Of a stretch of 64,000 nt of DNA, positions 14,353-23,010 are shown piece after piece. Source of the stretch: Rhodopseudomonas sp. (GTDB lineage Bacteria; Pseudomonadota; Alphaproteobacteria; Rhizobiales; Xanthobacteraceae); assembly GCF_013377015.1 (NCBI RefSeq), contig NZ_JACABA010000001.1, positions 517,554 to 581,553 of the forward strand, given 5' to 3'. Numbering within the stretch: the first letter of the stretch is position 1; every line of letters starts with the position of its first letter. The notes below the pieces were generated by a model. The model ran no database searches and was not told the origin of the DNA. It was given only the letters and a program-made list of their open reading frames with translations. The translations under genes were made by a program, and so were the position numbers.

Positions 14353-14916
14353 TCAGGCGGCCTTGGATTTCGCCACATGGGTGGCGATCGCATCCATCAA
14401 GGCCGGCGACAGACAGTCGTAGGGCTCGAGGCCGAGTTCCTTCAGACGAGACCTGATGCCGCCCATATCGGCCGGTTTGACCCCGGACTCGATCACCGAC
14501 GAAACGAACGCCGCGAAACCCGGCGCTTCCGAGCCGGCCTCCTGGAACAATTCGGGGTGGATGAAGTCGAGGCCATAGAACGGGTGTGCCTTGTTCTCGA
14601 TGCGGCCGTACATGTGCGTGCCGCAGACCTTGCAGGCATGTCGCTGGATTGCCGCCGATGCATCGACAATCTGCAGTTTGTCACCGTTTTCAGTCACCGA
14701 GAGATTTTCGCGCGGCACGACGGCAACCACCGAAAAAGTTGCGCCATCGGGCTTCCAGCATTTCGTGCAGCCGCAAGCGTGATTATGGGCAACGTCGCCC
14801 TTGATGGCGACCTTGACCGGCTTGTCCTTGCACTTGCAGACTAGGGTCCCGCCAGCAAAGCTGCCGGAGCCCTTCTTGACGCCGCTGTCGACCGATGGGT
14901 GGATATGAACAGTCAT
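14353..14916 (-). CDS. gfa: S-(hydroxymethyl)glutathione synthase (formaldehyde-activating)
   Basis: A 187-residue zinc protein that speeds the condensation of formaldehyde with glutathione, the first step of glutathione-dependent formaldehyde oxidation in the cytoplasm. The zinc-binding cysteines are in [19 protein letters not shown] and [10 protein letters not shown], the standard Gfa pattern, and the length is typical. It follows the S-(hydroxymethyl)glutathione dehydrogenase gene by 34 bp on the same strand, so the first two enzymes of the pathway are co-transcribed. The third, S-formylglutathione hydrolase, lies at 36662-37507. Confidence 0.95.
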   Translation of the reverse strand: MTVHIHPSVDSGVKKGSGSFAGGTLVCKCKDKPVKVAIKGDVAHNHACGCTKCWKPDGATFSVVAVVPRENLSVTENGDKLQIVDASAAIQRHACKVCGTHMYGRIENKAHPFYGLDFIHPELFQEAGSEAPGFAAFVSSVIESGVKPADMGGIRSRLKELGLEPYDCLSPALMDAIATHVAKSKAA

Positions 14917-14950
14917 GGGCCTCTCCTCCGATTGTGGGACGTTTTTGATT

Positions 14951-16060
14951 TCAGAACACGACGACCGACCGGATCGATAGGCCCTCGTGCATCAGATCGA
15001 ACCCCTTGTTGATCTCCTCGAGCTTGAGGACGTGAGTGATCATCGGATCGATCTCGATCTTGCCGTTCATGTACCAGTCGACGATCTTCGGCACGTCGGT
15101 GCGGCCGCGCGCGCCGCCGAACGCGGTGCCTTTCCAGACCCGCCCGGTCACCAGTTGGAACGGGCGCGTGGAGATTTCCTTGCCGGATTCCGCGACTCCG
15201 ATCACCACCGAGACGCCCCAGCCGCGATGGCAGGCTTCCAGCGCCTGGCGCATCACCGTGGTGTTGCCGGTGCAATCGAAGGTGTAGTCGGCGCCGCCGT
15301 CGGTGAGCTGAACCAGGTGCTGGACGATGTCGCCGTCGACCTTCGTCGGATTGACGAAATGCGTCATGCCGAAGCGGCGGCCCCACTCTTCTTTGCCGTC
15401 GTTGATGTCGACGCCGATGATCTTGTCGGCCCCGACCATTCGGGCGCCCTGGATCACGTTGAGCCCGATGCCGCCGAGACCGAACACCACGACGTTGGCG
15501 CCAGGCGTTACCTTGGCGGTGTTGACCACGGCGCCGACGCCGGTGGTGACGCCGCAGCCGATGTAGCAGCTCTTGTCGAATGGCGCGTCGTTGCGAATCT
15601 TCGCCACCGCGATTTCCGGCAGCACGGTGAAGTTCGAAAACGTCGAGCAGCCCATGTAGTGGTAGATCGGCTGGCCCTTGTAGCTGAAGCGGCTGGTGCC
15701 GTCCGGCATCACTCCCTTGCCCTGGGTGGCGCGAATAGCGGTGCAGAGATTGGTTTTCTGGCTGAGGCAGCTTTTGCACTGCCGGCATTCCGGGGTGTAA
15801 AGCGGGATCACATGGTCGCCCGGCTTCACCGAGGTGACACCCGGTCCGACCTCGCGAACGATACCGGCGCCTTCGTGGCCGAGAATCGAGGGGAAGATCC
15901 CCTCGCTGTCGAAGCCGTCCAGCGTATAGGCGTCGGTGTGGCAGATGCCGGTGGCCTTGATTTCGACCAGCACCTCTCCCTGCTTTGGTCCTTCGAGATC
16001 GACCTCGACGATCTCGAGTGGCTTCTTGGCCTCGAACGCAACTGCGGCACGGCTCTTCAT
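14951..16060 (-). CDS. adhC: S-(hydroxymethyl)glutathione dehydrogenase / class III alcohol dehydrogenase
   Basis: Zinc- and NAD-dependent enzyme, 369 residues, oxidising S-(hydroxymethyl)glutathione to S-formylglutathione. Catalytic zinc ligands lie in [22 protein letters not shown] and [10 protein letters not shown]. The structural zinc lobe is [15 protein letters not shown]. The NAD-binding glycine motif is [11 protein letters not shown]. Length and motifs are those of frmA/flhA/adhC enzymes. It lies between the XoxF cytochrome gene and gfa on one strand, so methanol oxidation and formaldehyde removal are linked in one transcriptional direction. Confidence 0.96.
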   Translation of the reverse strand: MKSRAAVAFEAKKPLEIVEVDLEGPKQGEVLVEIKATGICHTDAYTLDGFDSEGIFPSILGHEGAGIVREVGPGVTSVKPGDHVIPLYTPECRQCKSCLSQKTNLCTAIRATQGKGVMPDGTSRFSYKGQPIYHYMGCSTFSNFTVLPEIAVAKIRNDAPFDKSCYIGCGVTTGVGAVVNTAKVTPGANVVVFGLGGIGLNVIQGARMVGADKIIGVDINDGKEEWGRRFGMTHFVNPTKVDGDIVQHLVQLTDGGADYTFDCTGNTTVMRQALEACHRGWGVSVVIGVAESGKEISTRPFQLVTGRVWKGTAFGGARGRTDVPKIVDWYMNGKIEIDPMITHVLKLEEINKGFDLMHEGLSIRSVVVF

Positions 16061-16113
16061 TCTGGCACCCTTGTCGATCTAAGACTGCAACGTATCACGG
16101 CACCCGCGCGACC

Positions 16114-16635
16114 TCATTCGGGTTTCCCCATGCAGGCGTTTTCGGCCTGAGTAAAGGCCTCGGGTTTGTCTTCGTGTTTGCCGGGGCGTGTTCGCCCCAC
16201 CGCGTCGTTGGCGCGGGCGCGGAGATAGATGTAGATATCGTCGATGTAGCAGACGACGTTGGTATTGTCGCCGAAGGACGGCATGACGTTCTCTTGAGAC
16301 GAGGTGACATTCTTGCGACCGCTGGCGACGACGCCAAGGAAGTCGCCGTAGCTCATCGTCTTGAGCGAGTCCTTCAGTGAGGGTGCATAGGTCGAGCCCA
16401 TCCCGTCAGGGCCGTGGCAGACGTGGCATTCCGAGTGATAGCGTCGGTAGCCCGAATAGGTGTACCAATCGACGGTGCCATCGGCCGAGACCTTGTAGGT
16501 CGGAGTACCTTCCCTGTCGAGGTACTTGCCGTCGACGGACTTGCCCGGCGTTGAATCGGCAGCGGGTTCGGCGAAGGCAAGCTGCCCGGATGCCACGATC
16601 AAGATCGCAGCACACACATAACGGAATTTCTGCAA
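16114..16635 (-). CDS. Methanol-metabolism c-type cytochrome (XoxG-like)
   Basis: Periplasmic electron acceptor for the methanol dehydrogenase. It has 173 residues with a signal peptide (hydrophobic residues 7-22, AFA cleavage site). One haem site, CHVCHG, is at residues 70-75. A likely axial Met is in ENVMPSFGD. There are two further cysteines (NVVCYIDD and NACMGKPE). The family occurs beside xoxF and related PQQ alcohol dehydrogenases. It lies 82 bp downstream of xoxF, with a strong hairpin in between. Confidence 0.85.
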   Translation of the reverse strand: MQKFRYVCAAILIVASGQLAFAEPAADSTPGKSVDGKYLDREGTPTYKVSADGTVDWYTYSGYRRYHSECHVCHGPDGMGSTYAPSLKDSLKTMSYGDFLGVVASGRKNVTSSQENVMPSFGDNTNVVCYIDDIYIYLRARANDAVGRTRPGKHEDKPEAFTQAENACMGKPE

Positions 16636-16671
16636 GAGCGTTTCCTCGAGATTTTTTCAGTGACGAACGGA

Positions 16672-16700
16672 CCGGCGCATGGAGCGGTTCCATGCGCCGG
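16672..16700 (-). promoter_or_regulatory. Strong intercistronic hairpin between xoxF and its cytochrome gene
   Basis: The arms CCGGCGCATGGA (16672-16683) and TCCATGCGCCGG (16689-16700) are perfect 12-bp complements around a 5-nt loop. The hairpin begins 17 nt after the xoxF stop. No U-run follows on the transcript, so it is more likely a 3' stabiliser or partial attenuator that lets xoxF mRNA outnumber the cytochrome mRNA than a full terminator. The function is inferred. Confidence 0.6.
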
Positions 16701-16717
16701 AACGTGGCCCAATCAGG

Positions 16718-18523
16718 TCACTGCGGCAGGGCGAAGACCGTGAGGCTTCCGCCGAGCGAGGTGTAGTTGCTCAGTGCGGCGTAACCACCGACGGCGCCGA
16801 GGCCGGCGGTCGGATCGGTGAGGCCGGCGGCAAGACCGATACCGGCCCAACCGCCGACGCCGGACAGCACCGCGACATATTGCCGTCCGCCGTTCTCATA
16901 AGTCGTGACGTTGCCGATGATGCCGGACGGCGTCTTGAACTTGTAAAGTTCCTTGCCCGACTTGGCATCGACCGCCTTGAGGTAGCCTTCGAGCGTTCCG
17001 TAGAACACCACACCGCCAGCGGTGGCGAGCGCCCCCGACCAGACCGAGAACTGTTCCTTGTTGGACCAGACGATCTTTCCGGTCTTGCCGTCCCAAGCAA
17101 CGAAGTTGCCCATGTGGGTTTCACCCGCGGGCGGATACATCGACAGCGTCGCCCCGACATAGGGCTGGCCGGCGGTATAGCTCACCTTGAAGGGTTCGTA
17201 GTCCATGCAGACGTGGTTGGTCGGAACGTAGAACAGTTGCGTATCCGGCGAATAGGCCGCGGGCTGCTCGTCCTTGGTGCCGAGCGCGGCCGGGCAAACT
17301 CCCTTGACGTTGTGATCTTCGCCGCCCTTGTCGGTCGAGTACTGCTCGACGACCTTCGGACGGCCATAGTTCGGAGAGTTCTTGTCCATATCGACGCCGC
17401 TGGTCCAGTTGACCTTGGGATCGTACTTCTCGGCCACCAGCAATTCGCCGGTGGCGCGATCGAGCGTGTAGCCGATGCCGTTGCGGTCGAAATGAGTCAG
17501 CAGCTTGCGATCGGCACCATTGATATTCTGATTGCTCAGGATCATTTCGTTGACGCCGTCATAGTCCCATTCGTCATGGGGCGTCATCTGATAGACCCAT
17601 TTGGCAACGCCGGTATCCGGGTTGCGCGCCCAAATGGTCATCGACCATTTATTGTCGCCCGGTCGCTGCTTCGGATTCCAGGTCGAAGGATTGCCGGAGC
17701 CGTAATAGACCAGGTTCAGCTCCGGATCGTAGGAGATCCAGCCCCAGGTGGCGCCGCCGCCGATCTTCCATTGATCGCCCTGCCAGGTCTTCAGGCTGGA
17801 ATCCTTGCCGATCGGTTTGCCGAGCGCGGTGGTCTTCTCGGGATCGACCAGGATCTGGTCGTCCGGTCCTTCCGAAAAGCCGCGCCAGGCCAATTTGCCG
17901 GTCTTGATGTCATAGGCGGTCATATGGGCTTGCACGCCGAACTCGCCGCCGGAGATGCCGACCAGCACCTTGTCCTTGACCACCAGCGGTGCCGAGGTGC
18001 CGGTGGCGCCCTTGCCGGGATCCCCGTTCTTCACCGACCATGCGACCTTGCCGGTCTTGGCGTCGAGCGCAACCAGCGTGGTGTCGGCTTGATGCAGGAA
18101 GATTTTGCCGTCGCCATAGGCCACGCCGCGGTTAACTGTGTCGCAGCACATCACCGGGATGACGTTCGGATCCTGCTTGGGCTCGTACTTCCAGACGATC
18201 TTGTTCTCGTCGGACAGGTCAAGAGCATAGACCTTGTTTGGAAACGGCGTGTGGACGTACATCATGTTGCCGATGATCAGCGGCCCGCCTTCGTGGCCGC
18301 GCAGCACGCCGGTCGAGAACGTCCAGGCGACCTGCAGCTTGCCGACGTTGGCCGCGGTGATCTGGTTGAGCTTCGAGTAGCGCGTACTGGCGTAATCGCC
18401 TGCCGGAATCACCCAATCTTTCGGGTTCTGCGACATCTTGGTTAGTTCTTCATTGGCATAGGAAGCGCCGGTGGCGAACGACGCCATAGCGGCAAGACAG
18501 GTAGCAGATAGCACCTTGCGCAT
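16718..18523 (-). CDS. xoxF: Lanthanide-dependent methanol dehydrogenase XoxF
   Basis: PQQ-containing periplasmic alcohol dehydrogenase oxidising methanol. It has 601 residues from the ATG at 18521-18523, chosen because GGGAGGAG lies 8 bases before it; a longer frame would swallow that ribosome site. A signal peptide ends near SYA. The vicinal disulphide CC is at 126-127 (PVMCCDTVN). Metal and PQQ ligands are Glu194 (GGEFGVQ) and Asn278 (GSGNPSTW), and the catalytic base is Asp320. Asp322 in DEWDYDGVN is the extra aspartate that marks lanthanide enzymes; the calcium enzyme MxaF has Ala there. No mxaI small-subunit gene or other mxa genes are nearby. Divergent from the AraC-type regulator at 18908. 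Confidence 0.96.
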   Translation of the reverse strand: MRKVLSATCLAAMASFATGASYANEELTKMSQNPKDWVIPAGDYASTRYSKLNQITAANVGKLQVAWTFSTGVLRGHEGGPLIIGNMMYVHTPFPNKVYALDLSDENKIVWKYEPKQDPNVIPVMCCDTVNRGVAYGDGKIFLHQADTTLVALDAKTGKVAWSVKNGDPGKGATGTSAPLVVKDKVLVGISGGEFGVQAHMTAYDIKTGKLAWRGFSEGPDDQILVDPEKTTALGKPIGKDSSLKTWQGDQWKIGGGATWGWISYDPELNLVYYGSGNPSTWNPKQRPGDNKWSMTIWARNPDTGVAKWVYQMTPHDEWDYDGVNEMILSNQNINGADRKLLTHFDRNGIGYTLDRATGELLVAEKYDPKVNWTSGVDMDKNSPNYGRPKVVEQYSTDKGGEDHNVKGVCPAALGTKDEQPAAYSPDTQLFYVPTNHVCMDYEPFKVSYTAGQPYVGATLSMYPPAGETHMGNFVAWDGKTGKIVWSNKEQFSVWSGALATAGGVVFYGTLEGYLKAVDAKSGKELYKFKTPSGIIGNVTTYENGGRQYVAVLSGVGGWAGIGLAAGLTDPTAGLGAVGGYAALSNYTSLGGSLTVFALPQ

Positions 18524-18907
18524 AATGGTCTCCTCCCAGTTATACAATTTGGGTTACGCCGAGACGGCCCAACTTTGCGTTCTTGTTCGTAGCCAACCGT
18601 AGCGCGTTCGATCGTTGCAAGCTTGCCCAAGAGCGAACGGCGCTTGCTCTACAGCGAAACCCGATCAACTTTGTGACTTCCGACGAAATTTCGCCGAATG
18701 CGCCACGTTGCAGTGCAGCGCAGACAGATAGGCTCAACTTGAGGTTCCGCTTGACGAAGCGAAAACTAAGTCGGAGGATTATCCAGTGGCGCCAGGGGAC
18801 CTTGCGCAGCCCACGGACTATTCTAAATAATTAGTAATCGCTTTCCACGTGACTGAGGCCGTCCTGCGGCAGCAGTCATGTCCTGATCTCGAATCGGTGG
18901 CTGGATA
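18524..18907. promoter_or_regulatory. Divergent promoter region between xoxF and the AraC-type regulator
   Basis: A 384-bp interval between oppositely oriented genes, so it must carry both promoters. The xoxF ribosome site is at 18531-18538 (minus strand). An 11-mer AGTGCAGCGCA at 18712-18722 recurs exactly upstream of pqqA (22738-22748); this could be a shared regulator site or chance. No clear sigma-70 pair stands out. Confidence 0.4.
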
Positions 18908-19876
18908 ATGGCTGATACAGTCGGCTCACTCAGCACTTGCGGATTGGCGCCGAGGAAACAGATTCAGTGTTGGACCGAAGCACTGGAGGATCTGTGCGGC
19001 CACTTCGACATCGATCCGTTGCAGGCGTCCTCGCTTGAGGCGCGGATCAACTACGCTACCGTCTCCCGCCTGAAGCTCTGCCGGATTGAGGTGAGCCAGC
19101 ATCGGGTAGCACACACCGTCTCCCGGGCAAGGTTGACTGACCATCCCTACATCAAGATCCTGTTTCAGACCCACGGAATTTCCTATTTCGAGCAGGACGG
19201 ACGCCACATCGACCTGATGCCCGGAGATTGTCTGGCCTATGATGTGTCGTCACCGCATACCATCGTCAGTCCGTCGCTGACGCGGCACGACGTCGTCATC
19301 GCGCCGAAGGAACTGTTGCGGGAACGCGGCTTCCGCTCGGCAAGGATGTCGGCCTGCAAGCTTTCGGCGCGCGCCGGCACCGGCCGGATCGCGCATGATT
19401 TCGTCCGTGCCACGCTCGACGAGGCGACCAAATTGTCGCCCGGCAGCGCGATCGGCGTTGCCGACTCGCTGATTGATCTGCTGCTGTTGCCGCTCCGCGA
19501 CGCTGACATGATGTTCGACCGCGTCGGTCCGGAGGCGATGTATGTGCGCGCCCAGGGTTTCATTCGCGAGCATTTGCGCGACCCGGACCTCTGTATCGAT
19601 CAGATCTCAATGGCGCTCGGCTGCACCAAACGTTATTTGCACATGCTGTTCAGCGACAGGGGAATGACCGTCAGCGACTATATCTGGCAGGCAAGGTTGC
19701 AGAACTGCCGCCAGGAGTTGGAGACCCAGCCCGGCAAGACAGTCACCGATGTTGCATTCTCGTGGGGCTTTTCGAGCTCGTCACATTTCAGCCGGATGTT
19801 CCGCAAGTATTTCGGGATTGTTCCATCATCCATCCATAAGGCACTGCAGAGCAGCCAGGCCACGAACGCGTCCTGA
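18908..19876 (+). CDS. AraC-family transcriptional regulator
   Basis: A 322-residue regulator. Residues 40-200 are a cupin-like sensing domain (HGISYFEQDGRHIDLMPGDCLAYDVSSPHT). The C-terminal 100 residues are two AraC-type helix-turn-helix units (LCIDQISMALGCTKRYLHMLFSD and VTDVAFSWGFSSSSHFSRMFRKYFG). It is divergent from xoxF and shares its promoter region, so it is the obvious candidate for control of xoxF or of the regulator itself. The effector is unknown. Confidence 0.85.
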   Translation: MADTVGSLSTCGLAPRKQIQCWTEALEDLCGHFDIDPLQASSLEARINYATVSRLKLCRIEVSQHRVAHTVSRARLTDHPYIKILFQTHGISYFEQDGRHIDLMPGDCLAYDVSSPHTIVSPSLTRHDVVIAPKELLRERGFRSARMSACKLSARAGTGRIAHDFVRATLDEATKLSPGSAIGVADSLIDLLLLPLRDADMMFDRVGPEAMYVRAQGFIREHLRDPDLCIDQISMALGCTKRYLHMLFSDRGMTVSDYIWQARLQNCRQELETQPGKTVTDVAFSWGFSSSSHFSRMFRKYFGIVPSSIHKALQSSQATNAS

Positions 19877-20064
19877 CCGCCGTGCGCTCGCTTTGCGCAA
19901 CCGCGACACGAGCCACTCGCATCCCGGTGTACCGGTGCAGGGCATTGCCGCCCACGTGTTGACTTCGCAAGCGCCTGCCTGTGGTCGCGACTGCCCCTGT
20001 CACCGGCACCGCGGCATGATCATTGCTTTGACTATCTCGCCCTGGTCACGAAGGAGCGAGGTGG

Positions 20065-20457
20065 ATGAAGCAGGTCATGCTTTTTCTCTGTGTTTTCGGC
20101 TGTTTAGCGGGGGGCGCGACGGCGCGCGATCTCGGTCAATGGGGTGCCGTGGATCCTGGCATTCGGCAATGGTACGAAGCCTTGATGCAGCCGGACGTTC
20201 CGAATGCCTCGTGTTGCGGCGAAGCCGACGCCTACTGGGCTGACGAGATCCATGTCAGGGATGGCAAGGCCTACGCAACCATCACCGACGACCGGCCCGA
20301 CGAACCGCTTGGCCGGCCCCACATCGACGTTGGCTCGGAAATCGAAATCCCGAACAACAAACTGAAATGGGACAGGTCGAATCCCACCGGCCACGGCATC
20401 GTCTTCCTGAGCCGCAACGGTTACGTCTTCTGCTACGTCCAGCCCGGCGGGGCCTGA
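20065..20457 (+). CDS. Secreted protein of unknown function
   Basis: 130 residues preceded by AAGGAG. An N-terminal signal peptide (MKQVMLFLCVFGCLAGGATA) precedes a mature domain rich in acidic and aromatic residues (SCCGEADAYWADEIHVRDG, SEIEIPNNKLKWDRSNPTGHGIVF, a Cys in YVFCYVQPGG). The pattern is a small conserved periplasmic protein seen in Bradyrhizobiaceae. I do not recognise a function. Its position inside the methylotrophy block suggests, but does not show, a role there. Confidence 0.75.
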   Translation: MKQVMLFLCVFGCLAGGATARDLGQWGAVDPGIRQWYEALMQPDVPNASCCGEADAYWADEIHVRDGKAYATITDDRPDEPLGRPHIDVGSEIEIPNNKLKWDRSNPTGHGIVFLSRNGYVFCYVQPGGA

Positions 20458-20492
20458 TTGGCGGAGAATGTTGCGACGGCGCTTTCGTCAGT

Positions 20493-21104
20493 TCAGGGCA
20501 AGTCTTTGGCGGGGAGAATTGGCGCCGGCAACGGGGCGAACTCGATGCTCCCGGATTCCCCCGTCAGAAACGCCAGGTCGAGCGGACCTCCGCTCGCTGG
20601 ATCGCCGCCCGGCGCCGCCGCGGGGCGAAGGGTTGCGACATTGGACGGACCGTCGGGCGCGGATATCCCGTCGCCTCTGCCGAAATCGGCGGCGCGGCCG
20701 CCTTGCGGATGGCCTTTCAGGATTTCGTCGCGGGCGGCTTCCACCTTGCCGGCCAGCGCCGCAGAATAGGGCAGCCGATAGGCCCGGGGCTGTCCGCTCG
20801 GCAGGTTGCTTGCATCGAGTGCCTCGACCCAGACATGCACCGCGCCTGGGTCACGATCAAGCGGATTGGGATCGACAACCCGCCCCCAAAGTAACTGGAA
20901 CTGAGGCGGTAATGGCGTCGGCGATGACCAGCCGGACAGGCCTTCGATGCGGAAATACGCCAGGCAATAGAAGCCGCTGGTCACGACGACCGCGGCGACC
21001 TTGAGCGGCCACGGAACGCGAGCCCGCAAGGCGACGACCAGCAACAGCGCCGCCAGCAGCACATACGCAATCGACAGTCCGAGAATTTCCCGCTGCAATT
21101 CCAT
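20493..21104 (-). CDS. Membrane protein of unknown function, third gene of an ExbB-like operon
   Basis: 203 residues from the ATG at 21102-21104. Two hydrophobic helices fill residues 8-50 (LGLSIAYVLLAALLLVVALRA, WPLKVAAVVVTSGFYCLAYF). A polar domain of about 140 residues follows and is likely periplasmic; its end is rich in Pro, Gly and Ala. It starts 4 bp after the preceding gene ends, so it belongs to the same operon as the ExbB-like and one-helix proteins. No family is recognised. Confidence 0.7.
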   Translation of the reverse strand: MELQREILGLSIAYVLLAALLLVVALRARVPWPLKVAAVVVTSGFYCLAYFRIEGLSGWSSPTPLPPQFQLLWGRVVDPNPLDRDPGAVHVWVEALDASNLPSGQPRAYRLPYSAALAGKVEAARDEILKGHPQGGRAADFGRGDGISAPDGPSNVATLRPAAAPGGDPASGGPLDLAFLTGESGSIEFAPLPAPILPAKDLP

Positions 21105-21108
21105 AGCG

Positions 21109-21741
21109 TCAGCCCGCGTTGCGGCGCGGATTGCGCAGCGTCTGCAGCAACGACTTCTCGTGACTGTTGACATCGATAATGGCGCCGCTGTCGTTAATCG
21201 AAAACCGCACCGCCGTGCGTTCGGTGCCGGCTCGCTCCAGCATCATGGTGTCGTAGTGAACCACCTGAACCGTGGGGTTGAGCTTTTCGACTTTCACCGA
21301 GACCGGTACGGGTTCGCGGCCCATTGCGACAAAATGATAGACGTTGACGGTGTACTCGCCGGCGACGATGCCCCGGATGCTGACGATTTCCTGGCGGATC
21401 GGCGATAGAACCTTGTGTCCGTTGACCAGAATGAAATCGTTTGCGCCGCCGCGGTCGTCGCGATCGAGAACCATGAAACCGGCTTCGCGCCGGCGATACC
21501 AAACCATGTTCCCGAGCGGGTCCTGGACAAACATGTCGAAGTCGTCCGGATGCTGGTCGGGCCATGTCATGGTCACGAGGAATTCGGCCTTGCTGTCGAT
21601 CTTGCCATCCTTGGCGTCAGGCGCGATGGCGAGCAGCGCGATGAAAAACAGGAACGCGAGCACCTGGAGTGCCTTGAACAGCATGACCGCGAACGGATCA
21701 AACGGCTCATCGCGCGGCATGAGGTCAAATTCGTCGATCAT
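21109..21741 (-). CDS. Membrane-anchored periplasmic protein of an ExbB-like operon
   Basis: 210 residues. One transmembrane helix near residues 18-42 (AVMLFKALQVLAFLFFIALLA) anchors a periplasmic domain. That domain begins EFLVTMTWPDQHPDDFDMFV, then DPLGNMVWYRRREAG, a pattern reminiscent of a YfaP/DUF2135-type beta-sandwich. It overlaps the ExbB-like gene by ATGA. Its topology (short cytoplasmic tail, one helix, periplasmic domain) and operon place match those of ExbD/TolR, although the sequence does not look like ExbD. The functional analogy is inference. Confidence 0.65.
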   Translation of the reverse strand: MIDEFDLMPRDEPFDPFAVMLFKALQVLAFLFFIALLAIAPDAKDGKIDSKAEFLVTMTWPDQHPDDFDMFVQDPLGNMVWYRRREAGFMVLDRDDRGGANDFILVNGHKVLSPIRQEIVSIRGIVAGEYTVNVYHFVAMGREPVPVSVKVEKLNPTVQVVHYDTMMLERAGTERTAVRFSINDSGAIIDVNSHEKSLLQTLRNPRRNAG

Positions 21742-22508
21742 TCCGCCGCCCCGGGCTGGGCTTCCAGGATCGAAACGACCCGAACCTCGGTCAGGGCGAC
21801 CGCATAGGCAAACAGCTTCGCGGTCGCATCGTCGAGCATGTAGTATTGAATCTTGATGAGGATCGATCCGACCAGCCCGGCCAGAGTCGTGTACATCGCG
21901 ACCGCCATGCCGTCGCTCATCAGGTTCATCGAGGATCGGATGGCGCCGCGGTCACCGGGGTCGAGCCCGGCGATCGGCGCCAGCATCATGATGAAGCCGA
22001 TGATGGTGCCGAGCAGACCGAGCTTCATCAGCGTGTCGCTGGCGAAGCTGCCGAACTGATTGGAGCCGCGCAGCCGGCCGGCAAGTCCGCGCAGCAGCAG
22101 GGTCTGGTCGAGACGTCGCGGGCCCTGCAAGCGCGCCTTGACTGCAAGATCGTGGATATGCGAGGCGACCAGGCCGGGCGGAAGTTTGCCTGCCCCCCCG
22201 ACCACGATCGCGTCGCCATCGACGCCAAGGCTGCCGGATCCGGCTTCGATCAGTTTGCCGCCGCGGCGAGCGGCCGTGGCCTCGCGCGAGATCATGATCG
22301 TCCGCCACAGGCAATGCATTGATGCTGCAGCGTAAAGCAGCCCGATCAGCGAAGACAGATAGGTTCGATCGCTCGCCACCATCTGGCGGATCAGTCCGAA
22401 GCGCCACAGCAGGACGAAAGCGAAAGTACAGAGACCGGTGAAGACCAGCCATCGCAAGAGCGGCCCGCGGTCGCCGAAAGAATCTGGGGTCGCGTTCGTT
22501 TTTGGCAT
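21738..22508 (-). CDS. MotA/TolQ/ExbB-like proton channel protein
   Basis: 256 residues from the ATG at 22506-22508. Hydrophobic helices at 18-38 and 48-65 are followed by a cytoplasmic stretch. Two long helices then carry LMKLGLLGTIIGFIMMLAP and AVAMYTTLAGLVGSILIKI, the paired ExbB/TolQ/MotA signature. Such proteins use the proton gradient to drive a partner. The partner here is not a standard ExbD, and the operon also contains a third membrane protein. Being in a block with a TonB-dependent receptor, it could energise uptake, but no TonB gene is seen. Confidence 0.8.
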   Translation of the reverse strand: MPKTNATPDSFGDRGPLLRWLVFTGLCTFAFVLLWRFGLIRQMVASDRTYLSSLIGLLYAAASMHCLWRTIMISREATAARRGGKLIEAGSGSLGVDGDAIVVGGAGKLPPGLVASHIHDLAVKARLQGPRRLDQTLLLRGLAGRLRGSNQFGSFASDTLMKLGLLGTIIGFIMMLAPIAGLDPGDRGAIRSSMNLMSDGMAVAMYTTLAGLVGSILIKIQYYMLDDATAKLFAYAVALTEVRVVSILEAQPGAAE

Positions 22509-22836
22509 TTTCACACCTGACCCGAAGCTGGATCGCCGCGCAAAGCATCCGCCGCAGGCAGACAAATTATGCAGCCGAATTTTCGGGATAGCCACGATTT
22601 CATTGAGAAGCTGCGCGGAAACTACACGCCGGCATCGGAAGGCACTGTGGCGATTGTAGAAATAGGCCACGTCACGCGGACGAAGTGAGCTCGTTTCCGA
22701 GGTTGTTAGTCCGGCCGAACTACAAAAGTGACTACGTAGTGCAGCGCACAACACGATGCGAGCACTTGCGTTATGGCCGGGCCAGCCCTAGCCTTAAAGT
22801 GGCGCGACGTCGCGCAAAACCCCTTAGGAGACCCGA
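22509..22836. promoter_or_regulatory. Divergent promoter region between the ExbB-like operon and pqqA
   Basis: A 328-bp interval without a supportable gene. A perfect 10-bp palindrome ACTACGTAGT lies at 22731-22740, overlapped on its right by the 11-mer AGTGCAGCGCA (22738-22748) that also occurs upstream of xoxF. TAGGAG at 22825-22830 is the pqqA ribosome site. The palindrome is a candidate operator for pqqA; no regulator is assigned. Confidence 0.4.
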
Positions 22837-22917
22837 ATGACCTGGAAAACTCCGAAGATTGTCGAAGTGTCGGTGGGCATGGAAATCAACATGTACGCCT
22901 GCGCTGCGCGTAAATAG
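22837..22917 (+). CDS. pqqA: PQQ precursor peptide PqqA (orphan copy)
   Basis: A 26-residue peptide (starts MTWKTPKIVEV, ends NMYACAARK) that is the substrate for pyrroloquinoline quinone biosynthesis. The conserved Glu16 and Tyr20, cross-linked to form the cofactor, are present in VGMEINMY. A ribosome site AGGAG ends 6 bases before the ATG. No pqqB, C, D or E follows: the next gene is on the opposite strand. It is therefore an extra or detached pqqA close to the PQQ enzyme XoxF, presumably relying on pqqBCDE elsewhere. Too short for most gene finders. Confidence 0.93.
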   Translation: MTWKTPKIVEVSVGMEINMYACAARK

Positions 22918-22943
22918 CGAGCATCGAGACGATCTGTCCGGCT

Positions 22944-22976
22944 CCGGCAGCATCGCTGCCGGGACCGGGCAGGTTT
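22944..22976 (+). terminator. Hairpin after pqqA
   Basis: CCGGCAGC (22944-22951) and GCTGCCGG (22955-22962) form a perfect 8-bp stem with a 3-nt loop, 26 bp past the pqqA stop. A TTTT run follows about 10 bases later. It is a plausible terminator or mRNA-stabilising structure for a short, abundant pqqA transcript. Confidence 0.5.
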
Positions 22977-23010
22977 TCCGCTTTATGGCTTCATATCGAA
23001 TGCAAAGCGG

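Noticed and set aside
16679-18445. 588-codon plus-strand frame opposite xoxF
   Set aside because: Complement of a certain gene; no domain or start signal of its own.
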